Below are positions 26,785 to 36,132 of a DNA stretch of 64,000 nt, piece by piece. The stretch covers positions 62,001 to 126,000 of the forward strand of contig NZ_BORO01000009.1 of NCBI RefSeq assembly GCF_018333215.1, in the 5' to 3' direction. Below the pieces are notes generated by a model. It saw nothing but the letters and a program-made list of their open reading frames with translations, made no database searches and was not told where the DNA came from. The position numbers were made by a program, and so were the translations under genes. Source of the stretch: Oceanobacillus sp. J11TS1 (GTDB lineage: Bacteria > Bacillota > Bacilli > Bacillales > Amphibacillaceae). Numbering within the stretch: the first letter of the stretch is position 1; every line of letters starts with the position of its first letter.

Positions 26785-27528
26785 ATGCAGCAAGCGAATG
26801 TATTAACCGGAAAGGCAGCTATCGAACTAAACCATGTCAGCTATTCAGATGAAGGTTTAGACATTATTAAAGACGTATCCGGTTCTCTCCCAGAAGGAAA
26901 AATCACCACTTTCGTCGGGCCTTCAGGGGCTGGAAAAACGACTATTTTCCGCTTATTGAACGGACTTATCTCGCCAACAAAGGGCGATATACAGCTTTTT
27001 GGAGAAAATATTCAAACAATCGAACCGACGACGTTGCGGCGCACGGTAGGTATTGCGCTTCAGGACGCTACCATGCTGCGCGGCTCTGTTTATAAAAATC
27101 TTGCTATGCCCAAAACCTTGCAAAACCAGGAATTAAAAAAGGAAGAAGCGGAACACCTATTAACACAGGTAGGACTGGATGCTTCTTTTCTTCATCGGGA
27201 CGTAACGGATTTATCAGGCGGCCAGCGACAAAAAGTATCGATTGCACGAACCCTCGTCAATCACCCAAAAGTATTGCTGCTTGATGAGATTACTTCTTCT
27301 CTCGACCGAGTATCTACATCGGATATTGAACATTTAATTCAGCATATTAATAAAGAATTTGCAGTAACCATCGCCTGGATAACCCATAATTTAGATCAAG
27401 CATTGCTCATTGGCGATTATACATGGGTGATGATGAACGGGGAACTTATCGAATCCGGAAGTACGGATGTATTAAAAAACCCAGTGAATCCGCGAATACA
27501 GGAATTCGTGAAGGGGGAATGGCAATGA
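26785..27528 (+). CDS. ABC transporter ATP-binding protein, FetA/YbbL type
   Basis: 247 residues. Walker A is GPSGAGKTTIFRLLNG, the signature is LSGGQRQKVSIARTLV, and Walker B is VLLLDEITSSLD, where the usual DEP/DEA is DEI. It partners the UPF0014 permease encoded next, whose ATG overlaps its stop. The pair matches E. coli FetA-FetB, described as an iron exporter, and the plant STAR1-STAR2 system. Here an efflux role in metal tolerance is inferred only. GAAAGGAA precedes the ATG; the gene begins 74 bases after the ABC-F gene. Confidence 0.88.
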   Translation: MQQANVLTGKAAIELNHVSYSDEGLDIIKDVSGSLPEGKITTFVGPSGAGKTTIFRLLNGLISPTKGDIQLFGENIQTIEPTTLRRTVGIALQDATMLRGSVYKNLAMPKTLQNQELKKEEAEHLLTQVGLDASFLHRDVTDLSGGQRQKVSIARTLVNHPKVLLLDEITSSLDRVSTSDIEHLIQHINKEFAVTIAWITHNLDQALLIGDYTWVMMNGELIESGSTDVLKNPVNPRIQEFVKGEWQ

Positions 27529-28286
27529 GTTTTCTTTCACTAAGCTTATCGCTTATCTTTGTGCTTATTCCTCTCGCTCTTTCTAAAACATTGAACCTTG
27601 GATTAGAAAAAGATACATTTGTTGCAACCATCCGTTCCATCATTCAGCTGCTAGCTGTTGGCTATATTTTAACGTTTGTATTTGAATCAGGCAGTTACCT
27701 TTTTATCATACTGATGGTAGCTCTGATGATTGGGGCAGCAACACATAATGCCCAGAAAAAAGGCGTATCCATCAGAGGGATTATATGGAAGTTGGTTCTT
27801 ACATTTTTATTTATCGAAGTGCTGACGCAGGCCATTTTATTAGGCTTTCAAATTACGCCACCGACCGCACAGTATATTATCCCAATCAGCGGAATGGTTG
27901 TCGGTAACTCTATGGTACTTTCCATTCTTTTTCTCAACCGATTCACATCGGAGATCCAGAGTCGGCAAAAAGAAACGGAGCTCCTGCTTTCTTTAGGCGG
28001 AACACCAAAACAAGCTATTCACCTTCCGCTTATACAATCTATCAAAGCAAGCTTGATTCCGACCATTGAAAGTCAAAAAACAATCGGTCTTGTCCAATTG
28101 CCAGGAATGATGAGCGGACAAATTATTGCTGGAGCAGATCCGATTCAGGCGGTACAATTTCAGCTGTTAATTCTATTTCTCTTACTTACAACAGCTGCCG
28201 TAACCAGTATTATGCTTGGATTTTTATCTTATCCGACACTTTTCAATGAACGGATGCAAATGCTTAAAATAAAGACGGGTGAATAA
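27525..28286 (+). CDS. ABC transporter permease, FetB/UPF0014 family
   Basis: 253 residues and six to seven membrane helices. Family blocks are FVATIRSIIQLLAVGYIL, PISGMVVGNSMVLSILFLNR and GLVQLPGMMSGQIIAGADPIQAVQFQ. The start at ATG 27525 overlaps the ATPase stop (ATGA) and follows AGGGGG. With the ATPase before it, it forms a two-component transporter likened to the FetAB iron exporter. A hairpin terminator follows about 30 bases after the stop. Confidence 0.9.
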   Translation: MSFLSLSLSLIFVLIPLALSKTLNLGLEKDTFVATIRSIIQLLAVGYILTFVFESGSYLFIILMVALMIGAATHNAQKKGVSIRGIIWKLVLTFLFIEVLTQAILLGFQITPPTAQYIIPISGMVVGNSMVLSILFLNRFTSEIQSRQKETELLLSLGGTPKQAIHLPLIQSIKASLIPTIESQKTIGLVQLPGMMSGQIIAGADPIQAVQFQLLILFLLLTTAAVTSIMLGFLSYPTLFNERMQMLKIKTGE

Positions 28287-28318
28287 GAGGAATAACGTTA
28301 GAATGCATCTTTAGAATA

Positions 28319-28356
28319 AAATCGCCTGCTTTTAGCTACAGCAGGCGATTCTTTAT
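28319..28356 (+). terminator. terminator of the FetAB-type operon
   Basis: AATCGCCTGCT pairs with AGCAGGCGATT (11 bp), followed by CTTTATT. Confidence 0.85.
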
Positions 28357-28394
28357 TGCACACACGACGAAACAGGTTCTATTTTCGTACCTCA

Positions 28395-28434
28395 TTGACA
28401 AATTAAAAAAAATTAACTATTATTTAATTAAATA
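28395..28434 (+). promoter_or_regulatory. promoter with palindromic operator of the MarR gene
   Basis: A -35 TTGACA (28395-28400), 17 bases, then a -10 TATTAT (28418-28423). A perfect 14-bp palindrome, TATTTAATTAAATA (28421-28434), overlaps the -10. This suits autorepression by the MarR protein encoded 48 bases downstream. Confidence 0.65.
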
Positions 28435-28481
28435 TACTTGAATTACAAATATTTTTCATTTCACGAGAGAGGAGAAAAATA

Positions 28482-28916
28482 ATGGCTGATAATTCCTCAT
28501 TAAAGGCATTTGTCATTACAATGAAGGCTTCCAAGGCTTTAGAAGAAGTAACAAAAAAAGATATAAAGAAACACGGCATGCGTGCATCGGACTTCGCCAT
28601 TTTAGAAGCACTCTATCATAAAGGGAGACAAACCATTCGGGAAATTTCTGAATCTGTATTGATTAGTACCGGCTCGATAACCTACGTGATTGACAAACTA
28701 GAAAAGAAAGAGCTCTTAATCCGAACACATTGTTCTGAAGACAGAAGAGTTGTCTATTTAGAAATTACAGATAGCGGAAAACAAATCATGGATGATATTT
28801 TTCCAAAGCATCAGCAGGTTATTGAAGAGCTATTTAACGACATTCCTGAAAACGATAAGAAAACTGTTATAGAGGTACTCAAAAAAGTTGGCCATCGGGC
28901 TAGTGAACAAGATTGA
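28482..28916 (+). CDS. MarR family transcriptional regulator, MhqR-like
   Basis: 144 residues with a winged helix-turn-helix. The recognition region is TIREISESVLISTGSITYVIDKLEKK, given here as ISESVLISTGSITYVIDKL, and the wing is RTHCSEDRRVVYLEITDSG. A GAGAGAGGAG ribosome site lies upstream. The next gene encodes an MhqD-type esterase, and in B. subtilis MhqR represses mhqD and other quinone-stress genes, so the pair probably forms a local quinone/electrophile response unit. A single Cys (THCSED) lies in the wing; a redox role for it is only a thought. The assignment to MhqR rests on context plus family resemblance. Confidence 0.8.
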   Translation: MADNSSLKAFVITMKASKALEEVTKKDIKKHGMRASDFAILEALYHKGRQTIREISESVLISTGSITYVIDKLEKKELLIRTHCSEDRRVVYLEITDSGKQIMDDIFPKHQQVIEELFNDIPENDKKTVIEVLKKVGHRASEQD

Positions 28917-28993
28917 ACACTACGGTTTCCTTTTAAATGAGATTCAAAAGGGAAATGTAATTTGAATACGTAAGCAGAAGAGGATGATTTTTG

Positions 28994-29602
28994 ATGCAGT
29001 ATATTTATGAAGAAAAAGGGAATCCCAATGGGCCTACGCTGCTTCTTTTACATGGAACAGGCGGTACTGAAAATGATTTATTGCCTTTAGCAAATATCAT
29101 TGATCCAAATGCCAATGTCTTAAGCGTCCGTGGAAATGTCTTAGAAAATGGCATGCCGCGTTTTTTCCGTCGCCTGGAAGAAGGCGTTTTTGATGAAGAA
29201 GATTTGATAAAACGTACACAAGAATTACATGAATTTTTAAATGAAGCGAGTCAGCGAAACGGTTTTGACCGAAAACAAATTACTGCTATCGGCTATTCTA
29301 ACGGCGCTAATATTGCCGGCAGTCTTTTATTCCATTATGAGAATTCTTTACAAAAAGCAATCCTTCACCATCCAATGATTCCTAGAAGAGGAATAAAGCT
29401 TCCAAATTTAACTGGTACAGATGTGTTTATTGCAGCTGGAGAGAATGATCCGATATGTTCTCCAGAAGAAGCCGAAGAATTAACACAGTTACTGAAAAAT
29501 GCCGGAGCCCATGTTGATATCCATTGGGAAAGCAATGGGCATCAGCTTTCAATGCGTGAGATTAAAGCAGCTTCCGTGTGGTATGCAGCGTCAAAAGCCT
29601 AG
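28994..29602 (+). CDS. alpha/beta hydrolase (carboxylesterase), MhqD type
   Basis: About 202 residues of the phospholipase/carboxylesterase alpha/beta-hydrolase group. The oxyanion segment is LLLHGTGGTENDLLPLA, the nucleophile elbow is GYSNGAN (Ser), the acid lies in AAGENDPICSPEEA and the catalytic His in SNGHQLSM. The ATG at 28994 is used with AGGA nine bases before; a TTG three bases earlier is possible. It follows the MarR gene by 77 bases. MhqD proteins belong to the methylhydroquinone-induced regulon; the actual ester or thioester substrate is unknown. Confidence 0.87.
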   Translation: MQYIYEEKGNPNGPTLLLLHGTGGTENDLLPLANIIDPNANVLSVRGNVLENGMPRFFRRLEEGVFDEEDLIKRTQELHEFLNEASQRNGFDRKQITAIGYSNGANIAGSLLFHYENSLQKAILHHPMIPRRGIKLPNLTGTDVFIAAGENDPICSPEEAEELTQLLKNAGAHVDIHWESNGHQLSMREIKAASVWYAASKA

Positions 29603-29671
29603 ATCCTGACGCGAATCTAGCGACTGGAGCTTAGACTTAGCTATTGAAAACGAATTAATTTAGTTTATGGA

Positions 29672-29706
29672 ACTGGACTGGGAGTAGGATTACTCGTCCC
29701 GTCGAA
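29672..29706 (+). repeat. dispersed intergenic repeat, copy 2 (short)
   Basis: ACTGGACTGGGAGTAGGATT followed by ACTCGTCCCGTCGAA. It shares the CTGGGA-n-GATTACTCGTCCC-TCGAA core with the copies at 24.55 and 63.07 kb. It lies between a stop codon and a terminator. Confidence 0.65.
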
Positions 29707-29738
29707 GAGAATCTAAAAAACTTTTCTTTATCCTAACT

Positions 29739-29778
29739 AAAGGATGGAGATACCCTTTTGCTGGGTTCTCCATCCTTT
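29739..29778. terminator. bidirectional terminator
   Basis: AAAGGATGGAGA pairs with TCTCCATCCTTTTT, with tACCC/GGGTt inside. It lies between the convergent esterase and antiporter genes. Confidence 0.88.
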
Positions 29779-30729
29779 TTAATTCCTTATAATAATATAA
29801 ACGGTGTAGATGATATACATAACAAAAAGGACTGCTCCTTCTTTACGTCCAATTCGGAAGCTTGTCCGAGAAAAAATAAGCAATAGAATGGTTAACACAA
29901 TCATAATCCATATATCTGTAAAAATGACTGGATTAATAGATAGCGGAGAAATTAATGAAGTGGCACCCAAAACAAATAGAACATTAAAAATACAGCTGCC
30001 GACAACATTCCCTATCGCTATTTCACTTTCTTTTTTACGTGCTGCAGATATGGATGTCACCAATTCCGGCAGTGATGTACCTATTGCCACGACTGTTAAA
30101 CCTATTAATGCCTCACTCATCCCAAGTGCTAATGCAATATCTGTTGCACTGGATACGACAAATTGTCCTCCTACAATAATTGCAGCTAAACCGAGCAAGG
30201 TAATAAATGTGCTTTTTCCCCATTTCACATTTGGGTCTGTAATAGCTTTTGTTTCTTTTCTGCTTTTTAAGCCAACCTCAATGATGTAATACATAAAAAT
30301 CGACAAAAAGAGGAAAAGAATAAACCCGTCACTTCTGCTAAGGATATTCGCTGCAGAACCTTGAAAAGCCATATCGGCAGTGAGTGCTAACAATGCCAGC
30401 GCTGCCAATAGAGCAAATGGAATCTGCTTCACAATCATTTCATTTTTAACCTGAAGCGGAAAAATAATTGCCGCGATACCAACCACCATGGTAATGTTAA
30501 AAATATTACTTCCTACAACATTCCCTACCGCTACGTCTGCTGTACCTTGAATCGCAGCGATTATACTAACCGTAGCTTCTGGTGCGCTTGTTCCTAATGC
30601 GACAATCGTTAAACCTATTAAAATCGGCGGAACCCGCAACAGTTGAGCTATATTTGCAGAACCATCAACAAACCAGTCCGCTCCTTTTACCAATAAAATA
30701 AACCCAATAATTAACAAAACATATTCCAT
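29779..30729 (-). CDS. calcium/sodium antiporter (CaCA family)
   Basis: 316 residues and ten helices with the internal duplication of cation/Ca2+ exchangers. GLTIVALGTSAPEATVS with GNVVGSNIFN in the first half is mirrored by GLTVVAIGTSLPELVTS with GNVVGSCIFN in the second; these are the two alpha-repeats forming the ion sites. The short acidic loop between halves is typical of bacterial YrbG/CaxA-like members. It would extrude Ca2+ in exchange for Na+ or H+; which ion is used cannot be read. It is a single gene ending at a bidirectional terminator. The region to its right up to 30960 shows nothing further. Confidence 0.9.
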   Translation of the reverse strand: MEYVLLIIGFILLVKGADWFVDGSANIAQLLRVPPILIGLTIVALGTSAPEATVSIIAAIQGTADVAVGNVVGSNIFNITMVVGIAAIIFPLQVKNEMIVKQIPFALLAALALLALTADMAFQGSAANILSRSDGFILFLFLSIFMYYIIEVGLKSRKETKAITDPNVKWGKSTFITLLGLAAIIVGGQFVVSSATDIALALGMSEALIGLTVVAIGTSLPELVTSISAARKKESEIAIGNVVGSCIFNVLFVLGATSLISPLSINPVIFTDIWIMIVLTILLLIFSRTSFRIGRKEGAVLFVMYIIYTVYIIIRN

Positions 30730-30964
30730 AAAGTAATCACCATCTTTTTAGATTAGATTGTTTTTATTCTACTGTTATCAGACAAGTTCGTCCAATATTT
30801 TATGCAACTTTCTTAAAATAAAAGGAAAAACAGAAAGGATACTCGTTCTAAGCATTCCCATTAAAAGGAAGATATTATATTTGCTTTGGAGTCGACACGA
30901 AAATCAATGGTTAAAGCTATCCTACAAATATACATAACAACACACAAATCATACACAAAATCTA

Positions 30965-30993
30965 TTGTTTTCCTATGTAAATACTGATATGAT
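30965..30993 (+). promoter_or_regulatory. promoter of the preQ1 riboswitch-queT transcript
   Basis: A -35 TTGTTT (30965-30970), a 17-base spacer and a -10 TATGAT (30988-30993). The riboswitch begins about 10 bases later, the expected start-site distance. Confidence 0.7.
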
Positions 30994-31004
30994 AGTCGTT
31001 GTGT

Positions 31005-31044
31005 CGCGTGGTTCGGAACCATCCCACGATAAAAAACTAGGAGG
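31005..31044 (+). promoter_or_regulatory. preQ1-I riboswitch (translational)
   Basis: CGTGGTTCGGAACCATCCCACG followed by ATAAAAAACTAGGAGG, read as two adjoining blocks, fits the class I preQ1 aptamer: a small hairpin, then an A-rich tail that folds back. The tail runs into the AGGAGG ribosome site of queT, so ligand binding would hide it. Confidence 0.9.
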
Positions 31045-31054
31045 AAAACAGAAT

Positions 31055-31537
31055 ATGAATCTAAAGACACTTGTAATTAACGGGATTATTGCGGCGTTAT
31101 ATGTTGCCGTATCCTTGCTCGTCGCGCCAGTCTCCTTTGGAGCGATTCAATTTCGGATATCAGAGGTGTTTAATCATTTAGTCATCTTTGATAAGCGTTA
31201 CTTTTTCGGAATTACCATTGGGGTATTTGCAACAAATTTATTTTCCATGGCAGGCGGCCTGGATCTTCTATTTGGGACAGCACACACTGCTATTTCACTA
31301 GGAATTATTATTTTCTTAAAGAAATATATTAAAAATAAACTGACGCTATTATTCCTGAATACACTCATTTTTAGCTTTAATATGTTTATCATTTCCTTTA
31401 TGCTGAACATCGCATTAGAATTGCCATTCCTGTTCACTTGGCTTACAACTGGAATAAGTGAATTGATTATATTATTAATCGGTATACCAATTATATATGC
31501 TTTGCAGAAGCGTCTGCGTTTTGATAAGCTCATATAA
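31055..31537 (+). CDS. queT: QueT, preQ1/queuosine-precursor ECF transporter S component
   Basis: 160 residues with five to six membrane helices of the QueT family. The early segment VSLLVAPVSFGAIQFRISE followed by VFNHLV is diagnostic. ECF-type S components use the shared EcfAAT module, not encoded here. The preQ1-I riboswitch directly upstream overlaps the ribosome site and confirms the link to queuosine precursors. It suggests the cell can salvage preQ1/preQ0 or queuine-like compounds. ATG 31055 is used; the open frame back to 30965 covers the riboswitch and is not real. A terminator follows. Confidence 0.93.
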   Translation: MNLKTLVINGIIAALYVAVSLLVAPVSFGAIQFRISEVFNHLVIFDKRYFFGITIGVFATNLFSMAGGLDLLFGTAHTAISLGIIIFLKKYIKNKLTLLFLNTLIFSFNMFIISFMLNIALELPFLFTWLTTGISELIILLIGIPIIYALQKRLRFDKLI

Positions 31538-31542
31538 ATAGA

Positions 31543-31576
31543 GAAAAGACGGTAGGACAATCTATCGTCTTTTTTA
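31543..31576 (+). terminator. queT terminator
   Basis: AAAAGACGGTAG pairs with CTATCGTCTTTTTT around a 6-base loop. Confidence 0.9.
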
Positions 31577-31709
31577 TAATTAAAATAGGACACCGGCTTT
31601 CTTAGCTACATAAGTACAAGGAAGGTATTAGCCTACAAACGTAATAGATGAACTATCTAAAACGGGCCAACAATGCAACTGTTATCATTACAAAAAAGGA
31701 ATGATTATC

Positions 31710-32483
31710 ATGATTATCCGAGAGCAGAAGGAGCATTTTATCTTTATATCACAGCGAGATCATGCCTATATTTCTGGAGAATTTCTAAAACAACTGGATC
31801 CTATTTATCTTGAACATTCTCTTGACAAAAATTCTGTTATTTATGCTGCTTATCAGCATGACTCTGGCTGGGAGGCATTTGACCGGCAGCCTTTTTGGAA
31901 TGACCAAGCGAATCAGCCTTATTCCTTTATTGATTTCCCAACTCTTCCAAAAACCGTTTTATATACACATGGAATTAGGCAAGTTCAGGAAAAAGACCGC
32001 TATGCAGCATTACTCTGCAGCGAACATTACAAACGCTTTCTCGTAAAATCCTCCCTACCTGAGGCAAAAGCATTCGTTCAGCAAGAAGCAAAGCGGCAGG
32101 AACGGGTCATCAGCACAATGGAACACTTTGACAAAGATAAGTTCAAAGCAGATTATACGCTTTTACAGTTTTCCGATAGTCTATCTCTGTTTATATGTAT
32201 GAATCAGCCTGGTGCTGCTAAGAAGGATCTTCATCCTTTTTTTAAAGAAGGCTTATCCGTAGTAAACACGAAGGGGTCCCACTTCCCATCTTCCTATTCG
32301 ATTAGCTGGGGAGATATGCAGACAATTACAATGAACCCTTTTCCATTTTCAACAGACTTTCCAGTAACTTTGAAATACAAACACATTAAGAAAGCGACGA
32401 TTAAAAAGCAAGGATTAATAAATGCTTATGAGGACGCTCCTGTCCTTTCACAAATAATATGGGTAAAGCCTATGGAAAATTAA
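31710..32483 (+). CDS. DUF3891 family protein
   Basis: About 257 residues without signal or membrane helix. HDSGWEAFDRQPFWND near residues 50-65 and the preceding SQRDHAYISGEF recall the DUF3891 family and, loosely, HD-type metal sites (His and Asp in HDSGW; His in RDHA). No function is known to me. The start is taken at ATG 31710, with AAAGGA about 10 bases upstream; ATG 31701 touches that site. It is a single gene with a terminator after it. Confidence 0.72.
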   Translation: MIIREQKEHFIFISQRDHAYISGEFLKQLDPIYLEHSLDKNSVIYAAYQHDSGWEAFDRQPFWNDQANQPYSFIDFPTLPKTVLYTHGIRQVQEKDRYAALLCSEHYKRFLVKSSLPEAKAFVQQEAKRQERVISTMEHFDKDKFKADYTLLQFSDSLSLFICMNQPGAAKKDLHPFFKEGLSVVNTKGSHFPSSYSISWGDMQTITMNPFPFSTDFPVTLKYKHIKKATIKKQGLINAYEDAPVLSQIIWVKPMEN

Positions 32484-32521
32484 AATCGGCTGATTTGAAT
32501 CTATTTTTCGCACTTTCTAAT

Positions 32522-32560
32522 AAAAAATCAGACCGAGAAATATCCCAGTCTGATTTTTTT
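32522..32560. terminator. bidirectional terminator
   Basis: AAAAAATCAGAC pairs with GTCTGATTTTTTT between the convergent DUF3891 and metA genes. It overlaps the last bases of metA. Confidence 0.9.
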
Positions 32561-33470
32561 AATCCCCCCATACATATGGTGTTTCTTGATAAACATAGTA
32601 GTTCAGCCAATTGGAGAATAACAAGCTGGAATGACTTTTCCAGCGATGTTTTGGTTGTTTAGTTGGATCATTATTTGGATAATAATTTTCCGGTAATGCT
32701 GTATCTATTCCACGTGCATGATCTCTTTCATATTCTTCTTTTAATGTATTTGCCATATACTCTAAATGCCCTGTCGCCATAATATGCTTTCCATCCTTTG
32801 ATGCAAGTAAAAATACGCCTGCATCCTCTGATGTAGCAATTAATTGCAAGTCAGGGTGATTTTTAATTTCTTCTAAAGAAACCTCTGTATACCGGGAGTG
32901 CGGAGCCAAAAATATTTCATCAAATCCTCTGACTAAGCGTTCTTTTGGCTTGAGAACCTCATGTTCAAAAATACCAAAACATTTCTTTGGAAGCGCATGT
33001 TTATCAATTCCATAATGATGATATAATGCCGCCTGTGCTCCCCAACAAATATGTAGCGTTGATGTAACATGATCATTCGTCCAATCCATGATCTCTTGTA
33101 ATTCCTCCCAGTAATCGACATCCGTAAAAGATAGATGCTCTACTGGAGATCCCGTAATAATCATGCCATCAAATGTCTTATCCCGGACCTCTTCAAAAGT
33201 CTTGTAAAATGTGTCTAAATGGTTTTGATTTGTTGTCTTCGACTCATGTGAAGCCATGCGTAAAAAAGAAATTCGCACTTGTAATGGGGTGTTTCCTAGA
33301 TATCTTAATAGCTGTGTTTCTGTTTTTTGTTTTTCCGGCATTAAATTAAGAATCAGAATACTCAACGGACGTATTTCCTGCGCGTCCGCTCGTTGTTCAT
33401 CCATTACAAAGATATTTTCCTGTTCTAGTATTTCTTTAGCAGGCAACTCTCTTGGAATTTTAATTGGCAT
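32559..33470 (-). CDS. metA: homoserine O-acetyltransferase (MetA type)
   Basis: 303 residues. It activates homoserine for methionine synthesis. The nucleophile is Cys142 (HICWGAQA), the catalytic His is His235 and Glu237 lies in GHLEY. Position 111 is Glu (SPVEHLSF). In Bacillus cereus MetA this residue marks acetyl-CoA rather than succinyl-CoA use, so acetylation is inferred despite the older name of the family. The gene is single, with no S-box visible upstream, in contrast to many Bacillus methionine genes. It is divergent from the catalase gene and ends at a bidirectional terminator. Confidence 0.94.
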   Translation of the reverse strand: MPIKIPRELPAKEILEQENIFVMDEQRADAQEIRPLSILILNLMPEKQKTETQLLRYLGNTPLQVRISFLRMASHESKTTNQNHLDTFYKTFEEVRDKTFDGMIITGSPVEHLSFTDVDYWEELQEIMDWTNDHVTSTLHICWGAQAALYHHYGIDKHALPKKCFGIFEHEVLKPKERLVRGFDEIFLAPHSRYTEVSLEEIKNHPDLQLIATSEDAGVFLLASKDGKHIMATGHLEYMANTLKEEYERDHARGIDTALPENYYPNNDPTKQPKHRWKSHSSLLFSNWLNYYVYQETPYVWGD

Positions 33471-33663
33471 CGATTGGCCTCCCCCTTCGTTTTAAGTTTA
33501 CTTTATTTCATTGAAATACTATTTAAAGTACATTCTTTCCAAATTGTTAGTCTATCCTTATTGTAAACGCTCGCTAAAAAAGTTCAACCCTTCTTTCTCT
33601 ATTTTCAATAAATTAGACGTAGTTGTTTACTCCTGGATGATTAATATGTACATTGACTAGGCT

Positions 33664-33691
33664 TTGACAACAGAACAGCTTGCTTTATAGG
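33664..33691 (+). promoter_or_regulatory. candidate katA promoter in the metA-katA gap
   Basis: TTGACA (33664-33669), 16 bases, then TATAGG (33686-33691). This is about 110 bases before the catalase start. I see no convincing PerR box. The rest of the 33471-33802 gap shows no other feature. Confidence 0.5.
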
Positions 33692-33802
33692 TTTCGTTCT
33701 CTCCCCCGATAATAATCCTTCAAAATAACGATTAATTTCATTTAGATTGGCAAAGCTAATAAGAAGAAATCCATAAAGATAAAGGAAATGAGGTTGAAGC
33801 AA

Positions 33803-35401
33803 ATGTCTAAAAATGAAAAATCCACCAATCAAACCAATATCGAAAATGATAAAACCTTAACCACCCGCCAAGGCCATCCAGTAACAAATAACCAAAATAT
33901 CCGTACCGTCGGCGATCGTGGTCCGGCAACACTAGAGAATTATGATTTCATTGAAAAAATAAGTCACTTTGACCGAGAAAAAATCCCTGAGCGCATTGTG
34001 CATGCACGTGGTGCTGGTGCACATGGTTATTTTGAAACATATGGAACAGTTGGCGATGAACCAGTCTCCAAGTATACAAGGGCAAAAGTTTTTCAGGATA
34101 AAGGGAAACAAACACCCGTATTTGTTCGCTTTTCAACCGTTGTTCATGGGAATCACTCTCCGGAAACGGTACGTGACCCGCGCGGTTTCGCAGTTAAATT
34201 TTACACCGAGGATGGAAACTGGGATCTTGTTGGGAACAATTTAAAAATTTTCTTTATTCGTGATGCAATGAAGTTCCCTGATATGATTCACGCCTTTCGC
34301 CCAGACCCGGTAACAAATATTCAAGATTCTGAGCGTTTCTTTGATTTTTGTGCTAATTCTCCAGAATCCTTTCATATGGTGACATTTATTTATTCACCAT
34401 GGGGAATTCCGGCAAACTATCGAATGATGCAGGGTTCTGGTGTAAACACCTATAAATGGGTAAATCAAGATGGTGAAGCTGTTCTGGTTAAATACCATTG
34501 GGAGCCAAAACAAGGAATTAAAAATTTAACCATGAAAGAAGCTGCTGAGATCCAAGCAGAGAATTTCAATCACGCAACACAGGATCTATACGATGCGATT
34601 GAACGAGGCGACTATCCAGAATGGGAGCTGTTTGTGCAAATTATGTCAGATGACGATCATCCGGAACTTGACTTTGACCCATTAGATGATACGAAACTAT
34701 GGCCGGAAGATAAATTCCCTTGGTTGCCGGTAGGAAAAATGGTGCTAAACAAAAATCCAGAGAATTATTTTACGGAGGTAGAACAAGCTGCATTCGGAAC
34801 AGGCGTGTTAGTTGATGGACTTGACTTCTCCGATGATAAAATGCTGCAAGGACGTACTTTTTCTTACTCAGATACGCAGCGCTACCGTGTAGGAGGAAAT
34901 TACTTACAGGTTCCAATCAATGAGGCTAAAAAACGAGTCGCTACCAATCATGAAGGCGGGCAATTACGTCACAAAAATGATAAAGCACCTGGCCAGAACC
35001 CACATGTTAATTACGAACCATCTATACTGGGCGGGCTAGAAGAAGCGAAACAGACCGGCAAGGAATATACACCGCATGTAAAGGGGAATCTTGTCCGCGA
35101 ATCAATCGACCGCAATGATAATACAAAACAGGCTGGTGAAACCTACCGTCAGTTTGAAGACTGGGAGAAGGATGAATTAATAAATAACCTAATTGGCGAC
35201 TTGTCCGTTTGTGATAAACGAATTCAGGATAAAATGATTGCTCTGGCAGAAGAAGCAGACGAAGAATATGGACGTCGCTTAAGAGAAGGCTTAGAACAGG
35301 CTGATAAACAGGGCACCAGTAAAAATCCATTAGGTGCAACAAATGCGGAACAAGCTCCAAAGAAGGCTGTAGATAAAGGGCATGATGCAGATCCTTATTA
35401 A
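33803..35401 (+). CDS. katA: catalase (clade of monofunctional heme catalases)
   Basis: 532 residues. It breaks down hydrogen peroxide. The distal His is His67 in [17 protein letters not shown], the distal Asn lies in [13 protein letters not shown], and the proximal heme Tyr lies in [27 protein letters not shown] is the standard active-site segment. The length and the C-terminal tail (rich in Lys, Ala and Gly) fit small-subunit Bacillus KatA-type enzymes. The start is ATG 33803, with GAGG nine bases upstream; an ATG at 33788 is less likely. It is cytoplasmic and monocistronic, and a terminator follows. Peroxide control by PerR is common in relatives but not visible here. Confidence 0.96.
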   Translation: MSKNEKSTNQTNIENDKTLTTRQGHPVTNNQNIRTVGDRGPATLENYDFIEKISHFDREKIPERIVHARGAGAHGYFETYGTVGDEPVSKYTRAKVFQDKGKQTPVFVRFSTVVHGNHSPETVRDPRGFAVKFYTEDGNWDLVGNNLKIFFIRDAMKFPDMIHAFRPDPVTNIQDSERFFDFCANSPESFHMVTFIYSPWGIPANYRMMQGSGVNTYKWVNQDGEAVLVKYHWEPKQGIKNLTMKEAAEIQAENFNHATQDLYDAIERGDYPEWELFVQIMSDDDHPELDFDPLDDTKLWPEDKFPWLPVGKMVLNKNPENYFTEVEQAAFGTGVLVDGLDFSDDKMLQGRTFSYSDTQRYRVGGNYLQVPINEAKKRVATNHEGGQLRHKNDKAPGQNPHVNYEPSILGGLEEAKQTGKEYTPHVKGNLVRESIDRNDNTKQAGETYRQFEDWEKDELINNLIGDLSVCDKRIQDKMIALAEEADEEYGRRLREGLEQADKQGTSKNPLGATNAEQAPKKAVDKGHDADPY

Positions 35402-35422
35402 TAAAAGCATTGGGTCTCAAAT

Positions 35423-35458
35423 AGGGTCTCGGAAATTATATTTCTGGGACCCTTTTTG
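35423..35458 (+). terminator. katA terminator
   Basis: AGGGTCTCGGAAA pairs with TTTCTGGGACCCT with small mismatches, then TTTTTG. Confidence 0.8.
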
Positions 35459-35460
35459 TT

Positions 35461-35955
35461 TTACTTATCGCTATTCAAGAAAGGGTTGACGATTTTTTTA
35501 TATTCCTCGTATTGCTCTTCCCATGATTCCTTTGGAAAATCCATTTTCCGTCCCTCTAAAACCTCATGAAACATATCTAAGCAAATATGCCACCCTGCTA
35601 AATCTTTTGGGATATGATTATTGAGAGCCGGGATATATTCCTTTAATACAAGAATACACTCATCTTCTGCAGGCTCCAATTCAAATCGGACAGAGCCTTC
35701 TCCCCATTCAAATTGCAAATAGGACGTTTCCTTATAATCTAAAATAGAAATATCAAAAGCTTTTCCTGTACCATCATTCATGTTAAATTTCATTCTTCCA
35801 TTTTTACGCAGGTCTGCCACTTCTAAATTTGGCATCCACTGTTGCAATTTATCATTTTTCGTCAGGGTATTCCATACTTTTTCTAGAGTGTTTCCCCATC
35901 GTCGATTAAAGGTTGCTGTATATCCATTTTCTGTTTTTTCTAAAGTCGCTAACAT
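35461..35955 (-). CDS. SRPBCC (AHSA1/START-like) protein
   Basis: 164 residues of the SRPBCC superfamily, AHSA1 branch. FNRRWGNTLEKVWNTLTKND and LQWMPNLEVADLRKNGRMKF lie near the N-terminus, followed by alternating strands and a long C-terminal helix (WEEQYEEYKKIV). Such proteins have a deep hydrophobic pocket, and the ligand is unknown. AAAGGAGG precedes the ATG. It converges with katA. A second, only distantly similar SRPBCC protein is encoded at 52826. Confidence 0.85.
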   Translation of the reverse strand: MLATLEKTENGYTATFNRRWGNTLEKVWNTLTKNDKLQQWMPNLEVADLRKNGRMKFNMNDGTGKAFDISILDYKETSYLQFEWGEGSVRFELEPAEDECILVLKEYIPALNNHIPKDLAGWHICLDMFHEVLEGRKMDFPKESWEEQYEEYKKIVNPFLNSDK

Positions 35956-36132
35956 TTTATTTATTCCTCCTTTACTGCAGATTGTTCCAGCTTGTCTATC
36001 TTATTTTATGCTGGTATTACCTATTGCATCCTTCATAGCTAAATTACTAATCAATTCAAATAGCAGGCGCTTAAAAAAATAGAAAAAAGAATCTCAAATA
36101 AGTAAATCGAGAGTCTATAGTTTTATACTATC

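Noticed and set aside
33471-33802. S-box upstream of metA
   Set aside because: No GGGACTGGCCC-like core or GATGAGAG closing arm on the leftward strand.
33480-33802. PerR box before katA
   Set aside because: No TTATAAT-n-ATTATAA-like palindrome could be found; AT-rich runs only.
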